From Patescibacteria group bacterium (GTDB lineage Bacteria > Patescibacteriota > SICC01): a stretch of DNA of 32,066 nucleotides. Shown in pieces: positions 13,764 to 21,125 of this stretch. Each line of letters opens with the position of its first letter. The first letter of the stretch is position 1. The stretch spans positions 1-32,066 of the forward strand of contig SICC01000008.1 in NCBI GenBank assembly GCA_009694835.1, in the 5' to 3' direction. The position numbers were made by a program, and so were the translations under genes. The notes beneath the pieces are model-generated. The model was not told the DNA's origin, did not search any database, and saw only the letters and a program-made list of their open reading frames with translations.

Positions 13764-15181
13764 TACTGGGCCGCCTTTCGCGGATTGAGAATGAGATTCT
13801 GAATACCAACCAACATGCCAATAGCGAACCAAGCGTGCATCAGATAGATGGCAGAAAACGTCTGGGCCTGGACAAGAATGGCGATAACCGCGGCAGCAGA
13901 TCCGACCAGGGCGGCGGTCATGTATTTACCGCGGACCCGTTTCCAGGCTCGGATAGTCCGTTCGAGTAAAACAAATCCGACGGCAAGCAAGGCAAGCAAA
14001 CCAAATATTCCCGTCTCAACCAAGGTCTCGAGTGGTTGGTTATGGACGGTTTGCGGAATTTTATCCTCAGACACAACCGTCAGCGGATCCTGATAATAGT
14101 TCCCGAAATTGCCGATCCCGATACCTACCAACGGGTGGTCTTTCACCAAATCGGCGGCGGCCTCGACCGTACCAATTCGCTGTTTACTCGAGACATCCGT
14201 ACCCGTCACTTGGAGTTGACGCGTAAAGGCCTGGAGCGGCTGTTCAGCTCCGTTAGTGGTTTGTACCAACAAGCCAACAACCATCGTGAACGTAATAATA
14301 ATTACGGCACCCGCGCCAAGCAGTACTTTGGGTTGGAAAACCGATCGGTAGTATCGGATCAACACGAGCAGCAATCCAGCACCCAACCCGAGGTAGGCCC
14401 CTCGAGCCAACGTTAGTACGAAAACGATAAAAATCAGGAAAAGCAACGCCGAGAGCCAAAACCGTTTTTTCCCTCGGTAGTAAAAGAGCATGGAGACTCC
14501 AATCAGTAGCGGCAGCAGAAGGTAATTAGCAAAGTAAAGCGGCTCAAGTGAGGTTCCGGTGATTCGGGCGAATCCAAATGCCGCGGCTCCGCTGTAGGAC
14601 GGGACCAGACCGGTTACCGAAGGTGGGAGTCCAGCGAAGTCACCAACGAATTGATACAAACCGAAGAGAGCCACCAGCCCTGAACCAACCCAGAGTGCCA
14701 CGATTGTTGGACTTAGGTTTGGACGGCTGAGTAAATTGACGACGACGAAATAGACCAAGAAGCCAACGAGCAGCTGACCAATGAGGGCAACGCCCCGAAC
14801 CAAGTCGACGGCATTTACCAGTGACAGAATTGAGGCGGCCAGTAATAGGAGTAATGGAATCCGTAACGGATTATAGGCAAAGCTAACGGTTTTAGTTATG
14901 ACGGTGCGGGCGGTCAGTGAAAGCACGATGAAAAGCGTTACCACATGGCCAAATTTCAGCGTAAAGAATCCGAGCGGCAATGCCCCGAGTCGTTCATACG
15001 GCAAACCAACTGCTAACAGCCACAAGCCTCGTTCCGGATACCGCAACAATACGAGAACATAGGCAGCAAACAGCAAGAGCCCGAGAAATACGACAATCGC
15101 CCAGATTGGGGAGATTCCAATAGCCACGCCAAGGGCGATAGCCAAGCACAATCCGATGACGGCCAGGACCTTAGTGCTCAC
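13763..15181 (-). CDS. O-antigen ligase/polymerase-like membrane protein
   Basis: A 472-aa membrane protein with about 12 predicted helices. Wzy/WaaL-superfamily features are LARGAYLGLGAG in the middle, then the extracytoplasmic loop with DHPLVGIGIGNFGNYY and TVHNQPLETLVETGIFG. The conserved His in 'HNQPLE' corresponds to the functional His in this family. Start: GTG at 15181, preceded by GAAGG at SD distance and overlapped by a tiny leaderless ORF (15171-15215). It is followed by a second family member with a 1-nt overlap. Its specific role, polymerase versus ligase, cannot be read. Confidence 0.87.
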   Translation of the reverse strand: MSTKVLAVIGLCLAIALGVAIGISPIWAIVVFLGLLLFAAYVLVLLRYPERGLWLLAVGLPYERLGALPLGFFTLKFGHVVTLFIVLSLTARTVITKTVSFAYNPLRIPLLLLLAASILSLVNAVDLVRGVALIGQLLVGFLVYFVVVNLLSRPNLSPTIVALWVGSGLVALFGLYQFVGDFAGLPPSVTGLVPSYSGAAAFGFARITGTSLEPLYFANYLLLPLLIGVSMLFYYRGKKRFWLSALLFLIFIVFVLTLARGAYLGLGAGLLLVLIRYYRSVFQPKVLLGAGAVIIITFTMVVGLLVQTTNGAEQPLQAFTRQLQVTGTDVSSKQRIGTVEAAADLVKDHPLVGIGIGNFGNYYQDPLTVVSEDKIPQTVHNQPLETLVETGIFGLLALLAVGFVLLERTIRAWKRVRGKYMTAALVGSAAAVIAILVQAQTFSAIYLMHAWFAIGMLVGIQNLILNPRKAAQ

Positions 15182-15215
15182 GAATTACCTTCGCAGTGAA
15201 ACCGCCAATACGCAT
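15171..15215 (-). CDS. Putative 14-aa leaderless leader peptide
   Basis: ATG at 15215 lies 6 nt after TACAAT and opens MRIGGFTAKVIREH, ending TAA. Its end overlaps the GTG start of the Wzy-like gene by 11 nt. It has the same design as the mini-ORF at 16392-16424. It could couple translation, or be fortuitous: the -10 overlaps the end of the previous gene. Confidence 0.3.
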   Translation of the reverse strand: MRIGGFTAKVIREH

Positions 15216-15219
15216 AAAT

Positions 15220-16392
15220 TTATTGTACTGACGTATGGTCCGAATCCGAAGGCGTCCCGACGACTCGAACGTTACTTTCACCGAGCGCTTTGTGATACGT
15301 CCCTAATGTCTTCCGAGCTGTCTGCTCCCAGCTGAATTTGGCGGCTTGTTCTCTGCCAGTTTCAGCTAATCGTTCACGCAAGGCCTCATCTGCTAATACT
15401 CGCTCAATAGCCAGGCGCAGCCCCTTAGTGTCAGCCGGATCAAAGTAGAGTGCGGCTGTTCCGCCAACTTCTGGCATGCTCGAGGTATTCGAAGTAATGA
15501 CCGGTGTGCCGCTCATCATGGCTTCCAGAATCGGCAGCCCGAACCCCTCGTAGAATGACGGGAATACAAACACTGACGCACCTTGGTACAACGCTGGTAG
15601 CTCGCGATCAGGTACATATCCCGTCAAAATCGCTCGGCTACCGAGTCCAAGTTTTCGCAAGAGCTCTTCCGTCTCATCAAACAACCACCCTTGCCCACCA
15701 GTGATAACAAGTTGCTGCGTAGTGTTTCGGCGCATAGCGGCAAACGCCAGCAACAAGTTCTTCAGATTCTTGCGCGGTTCTAAAGTGCCAACGGCTAGAA
15801 CATAGTCCTGGTCAATTCCATATTTTTCCTTGATTCGCGAAAGCTCTTCTTTCGGGACAGTTTGACCGTAAATTGGCTTGGCGGCTTGGTGTGTTGTCGT
15901 AATCTTATTGGCCGGAACGTTGAATTCTTCCATGACCGCTCGCCGAGTCGAATCAGAAACTGCAATCACGTGGCTCGCTCGCTGCAGTGAATCTGGCACG
16001 AACTTTTTCAGATACTCCAGATTCTTTTTTTCAGTGAACTCCGGGTGCGTCACAAACGACAAATCATGCATGGTTAGGGCAAACGGTTTTCGAGTAGGCG
16101 GAGCAACATAATTGGTGAAGTGCCAGAGATCAGCACCGCGATGAACCACGTCCACCGGTGGCCAGCCGATGGTTTTCCAAATCAATTGCCAGGCTCGGCG
16201 GTAATTTCCTTGGAAGTTAAAATTGTGCGCGTTCGAAGCAGTCACGTTGATTGGTGAACCCCAGAGATGATAACGATTTTCGTGATCGAGCGCTAAAAGC
16301 GCTTTGGTCAGCTCCTCGATATAGGTTCGGGTTCCGGCAGCCGCAACCTTACTTTCAATCCAGCGCGTATCGATGGCGAATGTTCGTGGCAT
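15220..16392 (-). CDS. Glycosyltransferase family 4 (GT-B)
   Basis: A 390-aa GT4 enzyme. The N-terminal region reads FAIDTRWIESKVAAAGTRTY. The donor domain has LAVGTLEPRKNLKNLLLAF (the binding loop of this subgroup) and E-x7-E in FYEGFGLPILEAMMSGTPVI. The DLWHFTNYVAP stretch and 'MHDLSF' resemble mannosyl- and rhamnosyl-transferases of capsule or O-antigen clusters; the sugar donor is not identifiable. Its ATG shares one base with the TAA of a leaderless mini-ORF that starts 6-8 nt after TACAAT. It is flanked by another GT4 gene upstream and the Wzy-like pair downstream, all on one strand. Confidence 0.92.
   Translation of the reverse strand: MPRTFAIDTRWIESKVAAAGTRTYIEELTKALLALDHENRYHLWGSPINVTASNAHNFNFQGNYRRAWQLIWKTIGWPPVDVVHRGADLWHFTNYVAPPTRKPFALTMHDLSFVTHPEFTEKKNLEYLKKFVPDSLQRASHVIAVSDSTRRAVMEEFNVPANKITTTHQAAKPIYGQTVPKEELSRIKEKYGIDQDYVLAVGTLEPRKNLKNLLLAFAAMRRNTTQQLVITGGQGWLFDETEELLRKLGLGSRAILTGYVPDRELPALYQGASVFVFPSFYEGFGLPILEAMMSGTPVITSNTSSMPEVGGTAALYFDPADTKGLRLAIERVLADEALRERLAETGREQAAKFSWEQTARKTLGTYHKALGESNVRVVGTPSDSDHTSVQ
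15222..15227 (-). promoter_or_regulatory. -10 box TACAAT internal to the polysaccharide operon
   Basis: TACAAT overlaps the stop codon (TAA) of the upstream glycosyltransferase gene. It could start an internal transcript for the two Wzy-like genes and the last glycosyltransferase. No clear -35 is seen. Confidence 0.35.
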
Positions 16393-16424
16393 TATCGTGC
16401 AGCTTCCGTCACTTCGTATCGCAT
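16392..16424 (-). CDS. Putative 10-aa leaderless leader peptide
   Basis: ATG at 16424, 7 nt after TACAAT, reads MRYEVTEAAR then TAA. The stop overlaps the glycosyltransferase ATG (TAATG), the coupling arrangement used between real genes in this window. It is similar in layout and first bases (ATGCG) to 15171-15215. Confidence 0.35.
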   Translation of the reverse strand: MRYEVTEAAR

Positions 16425-16431
16425 AAATCCT

Positions 16432-16437
16432 ATTGTA
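16432..16437 (-). promoter_or_regulatory. -10 box TACAAT between two glycosyltransferase genes
   Basis: It starts directly after the TGA of the upstream GT4 gene (16438). Spacing to the mini-ORF ATG is 7 nt, the leaderless distance. Confidence 0.4.
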
Positions 16438-17595
16438 TCAGCCGCGAGTACGAGCAGTCTGTTCCAAGTACCGCTCGATTTCTTCCGAAGTGCCCTTCCA
16501 GCCCCAGCGTTTCTTCACATCACGGTAGCCGTTCTCACCAAGTTTCTTGGCCAACACCGGATTAGACAGTACCCGGTCAATCACCGCACCAAAGGCTTTC
16601 GGGTCGCGCTTTACTAAGTAACCCGTCTTACCATCGGTAACCGATTCTCGGAATCCACCTTCATCTACGGCCACAACGGGGGTCTTGGTCGCCATCGCTT
16701 CTAGCGTCGTCAGGCCGAACGGTTCATTGTACGACGCAACGGCCAAGGTTCCGGCTTGGTTATACGCCTTCACAACTTTGGCGGTTGGCATTCCCGAACG
16801 CAGGTCTAATTCCACACCATATTTTTTGGCCAGGTTCTGTAGAGTCTTTCCAAAATCGCCGCGCGATCCGACGACCACGAATTTCGGCCGCTTGACGGGT
16901 TTGATGGTGGCAATCGATTCAATAATGAACTGGTGTCCTTTGAGCGGGTGCATCGCCCCGACGGACAAGACAAATCCCTGCCGCTTTACGTTGAGCGGCT
17001 TGAAGATGGCGGTATCAACCCCGTGTGAAATTACTTTTGAGTCGACCCCGTAGACTTCCTTGAGTCGACTCCGAGTGAACTTAGAGTTAGTAATGACGAG
17101 ATCTGCTTTCCGGATAGCTTCCCGATCGAATCCTTTGCGAAGTTGGTCATATCCGGCAAAGAATGCCTTCTTGGCGACGGACCGTGGAGTGGTCGGTCCC
17201 GGCATCGGCGATTGATCGTAGACCGAACGGAGTGGTTCAGGACAGAAGTAGACGGACGGCGTCTTCAGGTACGGCAAGATTTCCGGTGATTGGGTGACGA
17301 TGCTCATGTTCGCGAAGACGACGTCGAAATTACCGGCGTCGATCCGCTTCGCGATAGCTTTTCCGTATGACCGAATTGATAGTGCCCGACGATATCGACC
17401 GAGTGCCGAGTTCGAACCAGGCAGCGGGATTCGATGCGTTTTCTTAACGAATCGCTCTAGTTTGATGAAGCCAGTATCAGCTGTATCAGGCATGAATAAT
17501 TCATATTCATTGCCTTTAGGGGCGTACTTTAAGTATTCCTCGATAACTCGGGCGGCACCGCCGGCGAGTTGGTTATGGTAAATCGCTACTCTCAT
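16438..17595 (-). CDS. Glycosyltransferase family 4 (GT-B)
   Basis: A 385-aa GT4 protein. Its N-terminus (MRVAIYHNQLAGGAARV) has the glycine-rich loop, and the donor half has LSVGAMHPLKGHQFIIE plus an E-x7-E variant in NEPFGLTTLEAMATKTPVVAVDEGG. The 'GGFRESVTDGKTGYLV' ending is standard for the family. It transfers a sugar to a lipid-linked or surface glycan at the cytoplasmic membrane face; the donor is unknown. It starts 4 nt after the stop of the FkbM methyltransferase gene, so the two form one transcription unit. It is more diverged from the other two GT4 genes than they are from each other, by eye. Confidence 0.91.
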   Translation of the reverse strand: MRVAIYHNQLAGGAARVIEEYLKYAPKGNEYELFMPDTADTGFIKLERFVKKTHRIPLPGSNSALGRYRRALSIRSYGKAIAKRIDAGNFDVVFANMSIVTQSPEILPYLKTPSVYFCPEPLRSVYDQSPMPGPTTPRSVAKKAFFAGYDQLRKGFDREAIRKADLVITNSKFTRSRLKEVYGVDSKVISHGVDTAIFKPLNVKRQGFVLSVGAMHPLKGHQFIIESIATIKPVKRPKFVVVGSRGDFGKTLQNLAKKYGVELDLRSGMPTAKVVKAYNQAGTLAVASYNEPFGLTTLEAMATKTPVVAVDEGGFRESVTDGKTGYLVKRDPKAFGAVIDRVLSNPVLAKKLGENGYRDVKKRWGWKGTSEEIERYLEQTARTRG

Positions 17596-17599
17596 ACGA

Positions 17600-18448
17600 C
17601 TATCGGTTTAACGACGTTCCTTCAGGAACCGCCAAAATATCGAAGTGTGATCGATCCTTACTGTTTTCTTCCGTCAGTCGCTCCGTTGGAGTTTCAGTGA
17701 AGCCATTCAAACGATACGGTATGTAGCCATTGTCGGTCAGCGACTTCAAGAGCTCATGTCGTTCTCCATCATCCAGCGCTGGGAGACATTCGGTGATAAC
17801 AACTGGGTGAAATTCTTTCAACAGCTTGGAAAGACTTCGAATAATTTCTTTGTCGTAGCCTTCAGCATCAATTTTGATGAATGTTAATGAAGAAAGCTGG
17901 TCAGCATAGTTCGTTCGCAGATAGCGTTCAAAGTCCTGGCCTTGAACTTCAAGCTTATATTTATGCTGAGCCTTGTGTTCACCAGCTTGGTCTTTAATTT
18001 TGGACAAGAAACCGCCATTGCAAAACGAGGCGTCCGAATACTCAAACGTAAACGATCCATCTGTGTCGGTAGCCGCAAAGTTGAGCGGAACAATATTCGT
18101 ACGGTCAGTATTGAGTCCAGCATTTTCTTCGAGCACTTTAAAGACGTACGGATTTGGTTCAAGCGCCAACACTGGACCCCCCCCTGCCGCTAGAGCCATC
18201 GGAACCGCCGTGTCACCAGTAAACGCACCAATATCGATCGCCATGTCTCCCGATTTCACCCACTGCTTAAAAAAATCGAGGTGGGATTGGTCAAAGTCAC
18301 CCGGAGCTTCGAGTGGATGTTGCCACTTAGCGAATTGGACCGGACCATCAGCCAATTCAATCGTCTGGACGACTGTACCGTATTCCTTGAACGTCCGGCG
18401 TTCACGTTCGCTTTTGATTCGGGCGACGACGTTGGGAATCTTAATCAC
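17600..18448 (-). CDS. FkbM family SAM-dependent methyltransferase
   Basis: A 282-aa methyltransferase. The SAM-binding motif I is AIDIGAFTGDTAVPMALA (about residues 70-87), motif II is ALEPNPYVF, and the family-typical FIKIDAEGYDKEIIRSL lies near 190. FkbM proteins usually methylate hydroxyls of sugars or polyketides; next to glycosyltransferases an O-methylation of the surface polysaccharide is likely. The start is GTG at 18448, only 6 nt after a perfect TATAAT, so the message should be leaderless. It heads the operon running to 11338. The divergent GT2 gene starts 53 nt away. Confidence 0.9.
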   Translation of the reverse strand: MIKIPNVVARIKSERERRTFKEYGTVVQTIELADGPVQFAKWQHPLEAPGDFDQSHLDFFKQWVKSGDMAIDIGAFTGDTAVPMALAAGGGPVLALEPNPYVFKVLEENAGLNTDRTNIVPLNFAATDTDGSFTFEYSDASFCNGGFLSKIKDQAGEHKAQHKYKLEVQGQDFERYLRTNYADQLSSLTFIKIDAEGYDKEIIRSLSKLLKEFHPVVITECLPALDDGERHELLKSLTDNGYIPYRLNGFTETPTERLTEENSKDRSHFDILAVPEGTSLNR

Positions 18449-18454
18449 CCCCCT

Positions 18455-18460
18455 ATTATA
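18455..18460 (-). promoter_or_regulatory. Perfect -10 TATAAT, leaderless FkbM gene
   Basis: TATAAT on the minus strand, 6 nt before the GTG at 18448. A GTGCG precedes it (partial extended -10). It probably drives the whole 18448-11338 polysaccharide operon. Confidence 0.65.
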
Positions 18461-18485
18461 CGCACAGCCGAAGCGTCGCTTTCCT

Positions 18486-18494
18486 TGGTAGACT
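18486..18494 (+). promoter_or_regulatory. Extended -10 promoter, leaderless GT2 gene
   Basis: TGG-TAGACT ends 7 nt before the ATG at 18502. It is divergent from the FkbM promoter, with about 25 bp between the two -10 boxes. Confidence 0.6.
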
Positions 18495-18501
18495 GGATAC
18501 T

Positions 18502-19290
18502 ATGAGCGTCTCAGCCGTGGTCATTGCTGGAAACGAGGAGCGAATGCTGCCGGGGTGTTTGGCGTCGCTGGCGTTTGCGGACGAAGTTATTGTACTGGTT
18601 GATGCAGCTTCTACTGACCGGACCGCGGCTATCGCTCGAAAAGCCGGGGCTCGGGTTTTCAAACGAACCTTTGACACTTTTGCTGGTCAAAAAAACTTTG
18701 GAATCAAGAAAGCTATAAGTGAGTGGATTTTAATCGTTGATGCTGATGAACGAGTGACTTCTGGTTTAGCTGTTCACATACACCGCGTCCTCAAAGGTAG
18801 CGATCGCGACGGATACCGATTGAAAATTATTAACGTGCTATTCGGAAAGCGACTACAGCACGGTGATTGGGACGAAAAACATATTCGCTTAATTCGAAAG
18901 AGATTTGCAACGTATCGCGGTGCAGTCCACGAACATTTCAACCTGAATGAAGAAAAGATTGGAAAACTGAAGGGTGAAATCTGGCACCTTAGTCACCGGA
19001 GCTTTGGTGAAACCCTCCGGAAGACCGTTCACTACAGCGATCTCTGGGCCGCTCAGATGGTCAAGGAAAAACATCCGGCTGTTAAATCTAAAACCCTATT
19101 GGCCGCTCCGGCCAAACACCTATGGCGCCGGCTCGTCCGACACGCAGGTTGGCGTGATGGAATAACGGGCGTCGTGGCCGCCGGATTCGACGCGTTCGGA
19201 GCGTTCTATGCGTTCGCCGCTCTCTGGAACCTACAGCGAAAGCCGTCTCTTGATGAGACCTATCGTAAGCTCGACCGCCAGAAGTGGTAG
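18502..19290 (+). CDS. Glycosyltransferase family 2 (WaaE/KdtX-like)
   Basis: A 262-aa GT-A glycosyltransferase. It starts SVSAVVIAGNEERMLPGCLASL and has the nucleotide-binding VDAASTDRT and the metal-binding VDADE motif. The overall plan (short GT-A domain, then a basic C-terminus with RLVRHAGWRDG and one possible membrane-associated stretch GVVAAGFDAFGAFYAFAALW) matches the WaaE/KdtX group of LPS-core-type glucosyltransferases. It is the only plus-strand gene in the polysaccharide region, with its own leaderless promoter. Its stop abuts the stop of the convergent FkbM gene with no gap. Confidence 0.9.
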   Translation: MSVSAVVIAGNEERMLPGCLASLAFADEVIVLVDAASTDRTAAIARKAGARVFKRTFDTFAGQKNFGIKKAISEWILIVDADERVTSGLAVHIHRVLKGSDRDGYRLKIINVLFGKRLQHGDWDEKHIRLIRKRFATYRGAVHEHFNLNEEKIGKLKGEIWHLSHRSFGETLRKTVHYSDLWAAQMVKEKHPAVKSKTLLAAPAKHLWRRLVRHAGWRDGITGVVAAGFDAFGAFYAFAALWNLQRKPSLDETYRKLDRQKW

Positions 19291-20112
19291 CTAAGCGCGC
19301 CTGGCGTCGATGATTGAGAACGCGAAGCCTGGGGCTTGATCGCTTTTTCCCTGATCAACGATTTCAACTGCGAAACCATGCTTCTCAAGTAAAGCCACCG
19401 TCTTAGCCAAACTTAGGTTATGCGGCAATTCATGATGCTCCAGGAAAATTCGGTTGATTGATTCGAGTTTCTCGCCAGCCGCTTCGAGCACTTCACCTTC
19501 AGCACCTTCAATATCCATCTTCAAGAGATCGATTGGCTCCGTAAGAAATTGGTTGAGCGAGTCGGCCGGAACTTTCTCCTCGGTAATGTCATCTTTCTTA
19601 TGACCAAGTTTTCCGAGCACGTCGTATTGCGATGATGACGCGGCCAAGACGCCGCCATCGACTAAAGAACTCGTCTGGAATGTCACTGTCCCTTTCTTCT
19701 TGGCCAGTGCAAGATGAACGGCTTTCACGTCGGATAGCTGCTCAACATTCTTTTTGAGTAGTAAGAAAGTCGCTTGCGACGACTCAATGCACGTAATCCG
19801 CGCTTTTGGATAACGCAGTTTGAAATACAACGCCGCCAACCCGATGTTGGCACCGGCATCGATAATCCGCGGCGACTTGGTCGGCGCGTCGTACTCGTAG
19901 TGTTCCTCGATGAAAATCTCGTTGAAAATAAACAGCAGCAAGCCAGCACTATCGTAGGTGATGCGTTTGCCAAACATCGGCGCAGTCTTTTTGCCGGGCG
20001 AAAACTTCAGGTGAAAAATAATTCGAATGTACGTCCAGGCCACCCGAAAACGACCGAGTAGCGGCTTCTCTCGGAAAATTTTCTTCAGTGTTTTGATAGC
20101 GCCTTTCTTCAT
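19291..20112 (-). CDS. FkbM family SAM-dependent methyltransferase
   Basis: A 273-aa methyltransferase, the second FkbM protein of the window. Motif I is IIDAGANIGLAALYF, motif II CIESSQATFLLLKKN, and the FkbM core DLLKMDIEGAEGEVLEA. A longer basic N-terminus (MKKGAIKTLKKIFREKPLLG) precedes it, with a hydrophobic 'WTYIRIIFHL' that could make it membrane-peripheral. It is the last gene of the rmlA-rmlC-rmlB-rmlD-flippase-GT2 operon and starts 15 nt after the GT2 stop. A role in O-methylating a rhamnose-containing glycan is inferred from context. The only resemblance to the other FkbM protein seen by eye is in the SAM motifs. Confidence 0.9.
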   Translation of the reverse strand: MKKGAIKTLKKIFREKPLLGRFRVAWTYIRIIFHLKFSPGKKTAPMFGKRITYDSAGLLLFIFNEIFIEEHYEYDAPTKSPRIIDAGANIGLAALYFKLRYPKARITCIESSQATFLLLKKNVEQLSDVKAVHLALAKKKGTVTFQTSSLVDGGVLAASSSQYDVLGKLGHKKDDITEEKVPADSLNQFLTEPIDLLKMDIEGAEGEVLEAAGEKLESINRIFLEHHELPHNLSLAKTVALLEKHGFAVEIVDQGKSDQAPGFAFSIIDARRA

Positions 20113-20127
20113 GACAACTCAACCATC

Positions 20128-21123
20128 TTACTTGCGGCGCAATCGCCCAGCTACTTTAGACGGCGTCAGCAATTGGTTCGAGATGATTTCTTCCATATAA
20201 CTGTCCGGCACAGTTTTCTTTCGTTGAACCTTCCAGCGCTTCACCAAGGTGATCGGCGTCCGCAGAAACGCGCTACCCCAGGCCTTCAGTAAGGTGCCGA
20301 GCCATTTGTCCCGCGCCGCACCGACGAACGTCTTGGCCGAAAATAACCAAACTTTCGGCGTCTTGGTAAACAGCATCTTCAACGGATAGTCCTTAAGTAT
20401 GACCAGACAACGGTTGCGGTGGATATAGTAGCGCGCAAATAAGTTCGGGTTTCGTTTTCCGGTAGCGCTGACCATGTGGTAGGCCACGGCCGACGGCTCA
20501 TAGCGCGACTTAAAGCCGGCCAACTGAGCTCGGAAGTCGAGGTCGGTGTCCTCGACGTAGGTGAAGAAGGAGCGGTCGAACAGGCCAATGGTGTCAAACA
20601 TCTTTTTACGATACATAATGGCCGAGGCATTCACTGCGAATAACCATTCGGCTTTGTCGTATTGACCAGTATCCTTTTCAAACACCCCGCGCTTGGTGAA
20701 CTCGGCATACCAGCTGGCATACACACCGGTCCCGTCAAACACATTTCGTTTGTAATAGTTCACCAGCTTTCCAGCTGCCGACCCAGCTTCCGGATACTTC
20801 TTGAGGGTTTTGACCATAATCGCCATCCAATCTGGCTTGAGCTCTAAATCATTATTCAGTAGCGCAATGAACTGCCCGCGAGCAACTTCGATGCCACGAT
20901 TAGACGCCCCTGAGAAGCCTTCATTTTTTCCTAGTTCCTCAACGTGTACATCCGGCCAGGACTTTTTCAGGTACTCGACCGAGTCGTCAGTCGACCCATT
21001 ATCCACGACAATAGTTTCGAAATCCTTGAATGTTTGTTTCTGCAATGACTTCAAAACCACTGGTAAAAATTTCCGCCCGTTCCAGTTAGGAATAACCACG
21101 CTGACTGCCGGCTTCCGCGCCAT
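20128..21123 (-). CDS. Glycosyltransferase family 2 (rhamnosyltransferase-like)
   Basis: A 331-aa GT2 enzyme with a GT-A fold. Motifs: VSVVIPNWNGRKFL at the N-terminus, VVDNGSTDDSV, NEGFSGASNRGI, then NNDLELKPDW (metal-binding N-D-x), and EDTDLDFRAQLAGF (catalytic region). This pattern is typical of WbbL/RfbF-type rhamnosyltransferases, and it lies 2 nt after the flippase gene in the rml operon, so dTDP-rhamnose as donor is a reasonable inference. The C-terminus is basic with amphipathic helices, suggesting contact with the membrane. Confidence 0.92.
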   Translation of the reverse strand: MARKPAVSVVIPNWNGRKFLPVVLKSLQKQTFKDFETIVVDNGSTDDSVEYLKKSWPDVHVEELGKNEGFSGASNRGIEVARGQFIALLNNDLELKPDWMAIMVKTLKKYPEAGSAAGKLVNYYKRNVFDGTGVYASWYAEFTKRGVFEKDTGQYDKAEWLFAVNASAIMYRKKMFDTIGLFDRSFFTYVEDTDLDFRAQLAGFKSRYEPSAVAYHMVSATGKRNPNLFARYYIHRNRCLVILKDYPLKMLFTKTPKVWLFSAKTFVGAARDKWLGTLLKAWGSAFLRTPITLVKRWKVQRKKTVPDSYMEEIISNQLLTPSKVAGRLRRK

Positions 21124-21125
21124 GA

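Noticed and set aside
13764-13832. N-terminal extension of the second Wzy-like gene
   Set aside because: It overlaps the upstream coding region; the TAATG junction at 13763 gives a clean start.
17600-20112. The two FkbM genes as a recent duplication
   Set aside because: They share only the SAM-binding and IDxEG motifs; N- and C-terminal regions differ too much by eye.
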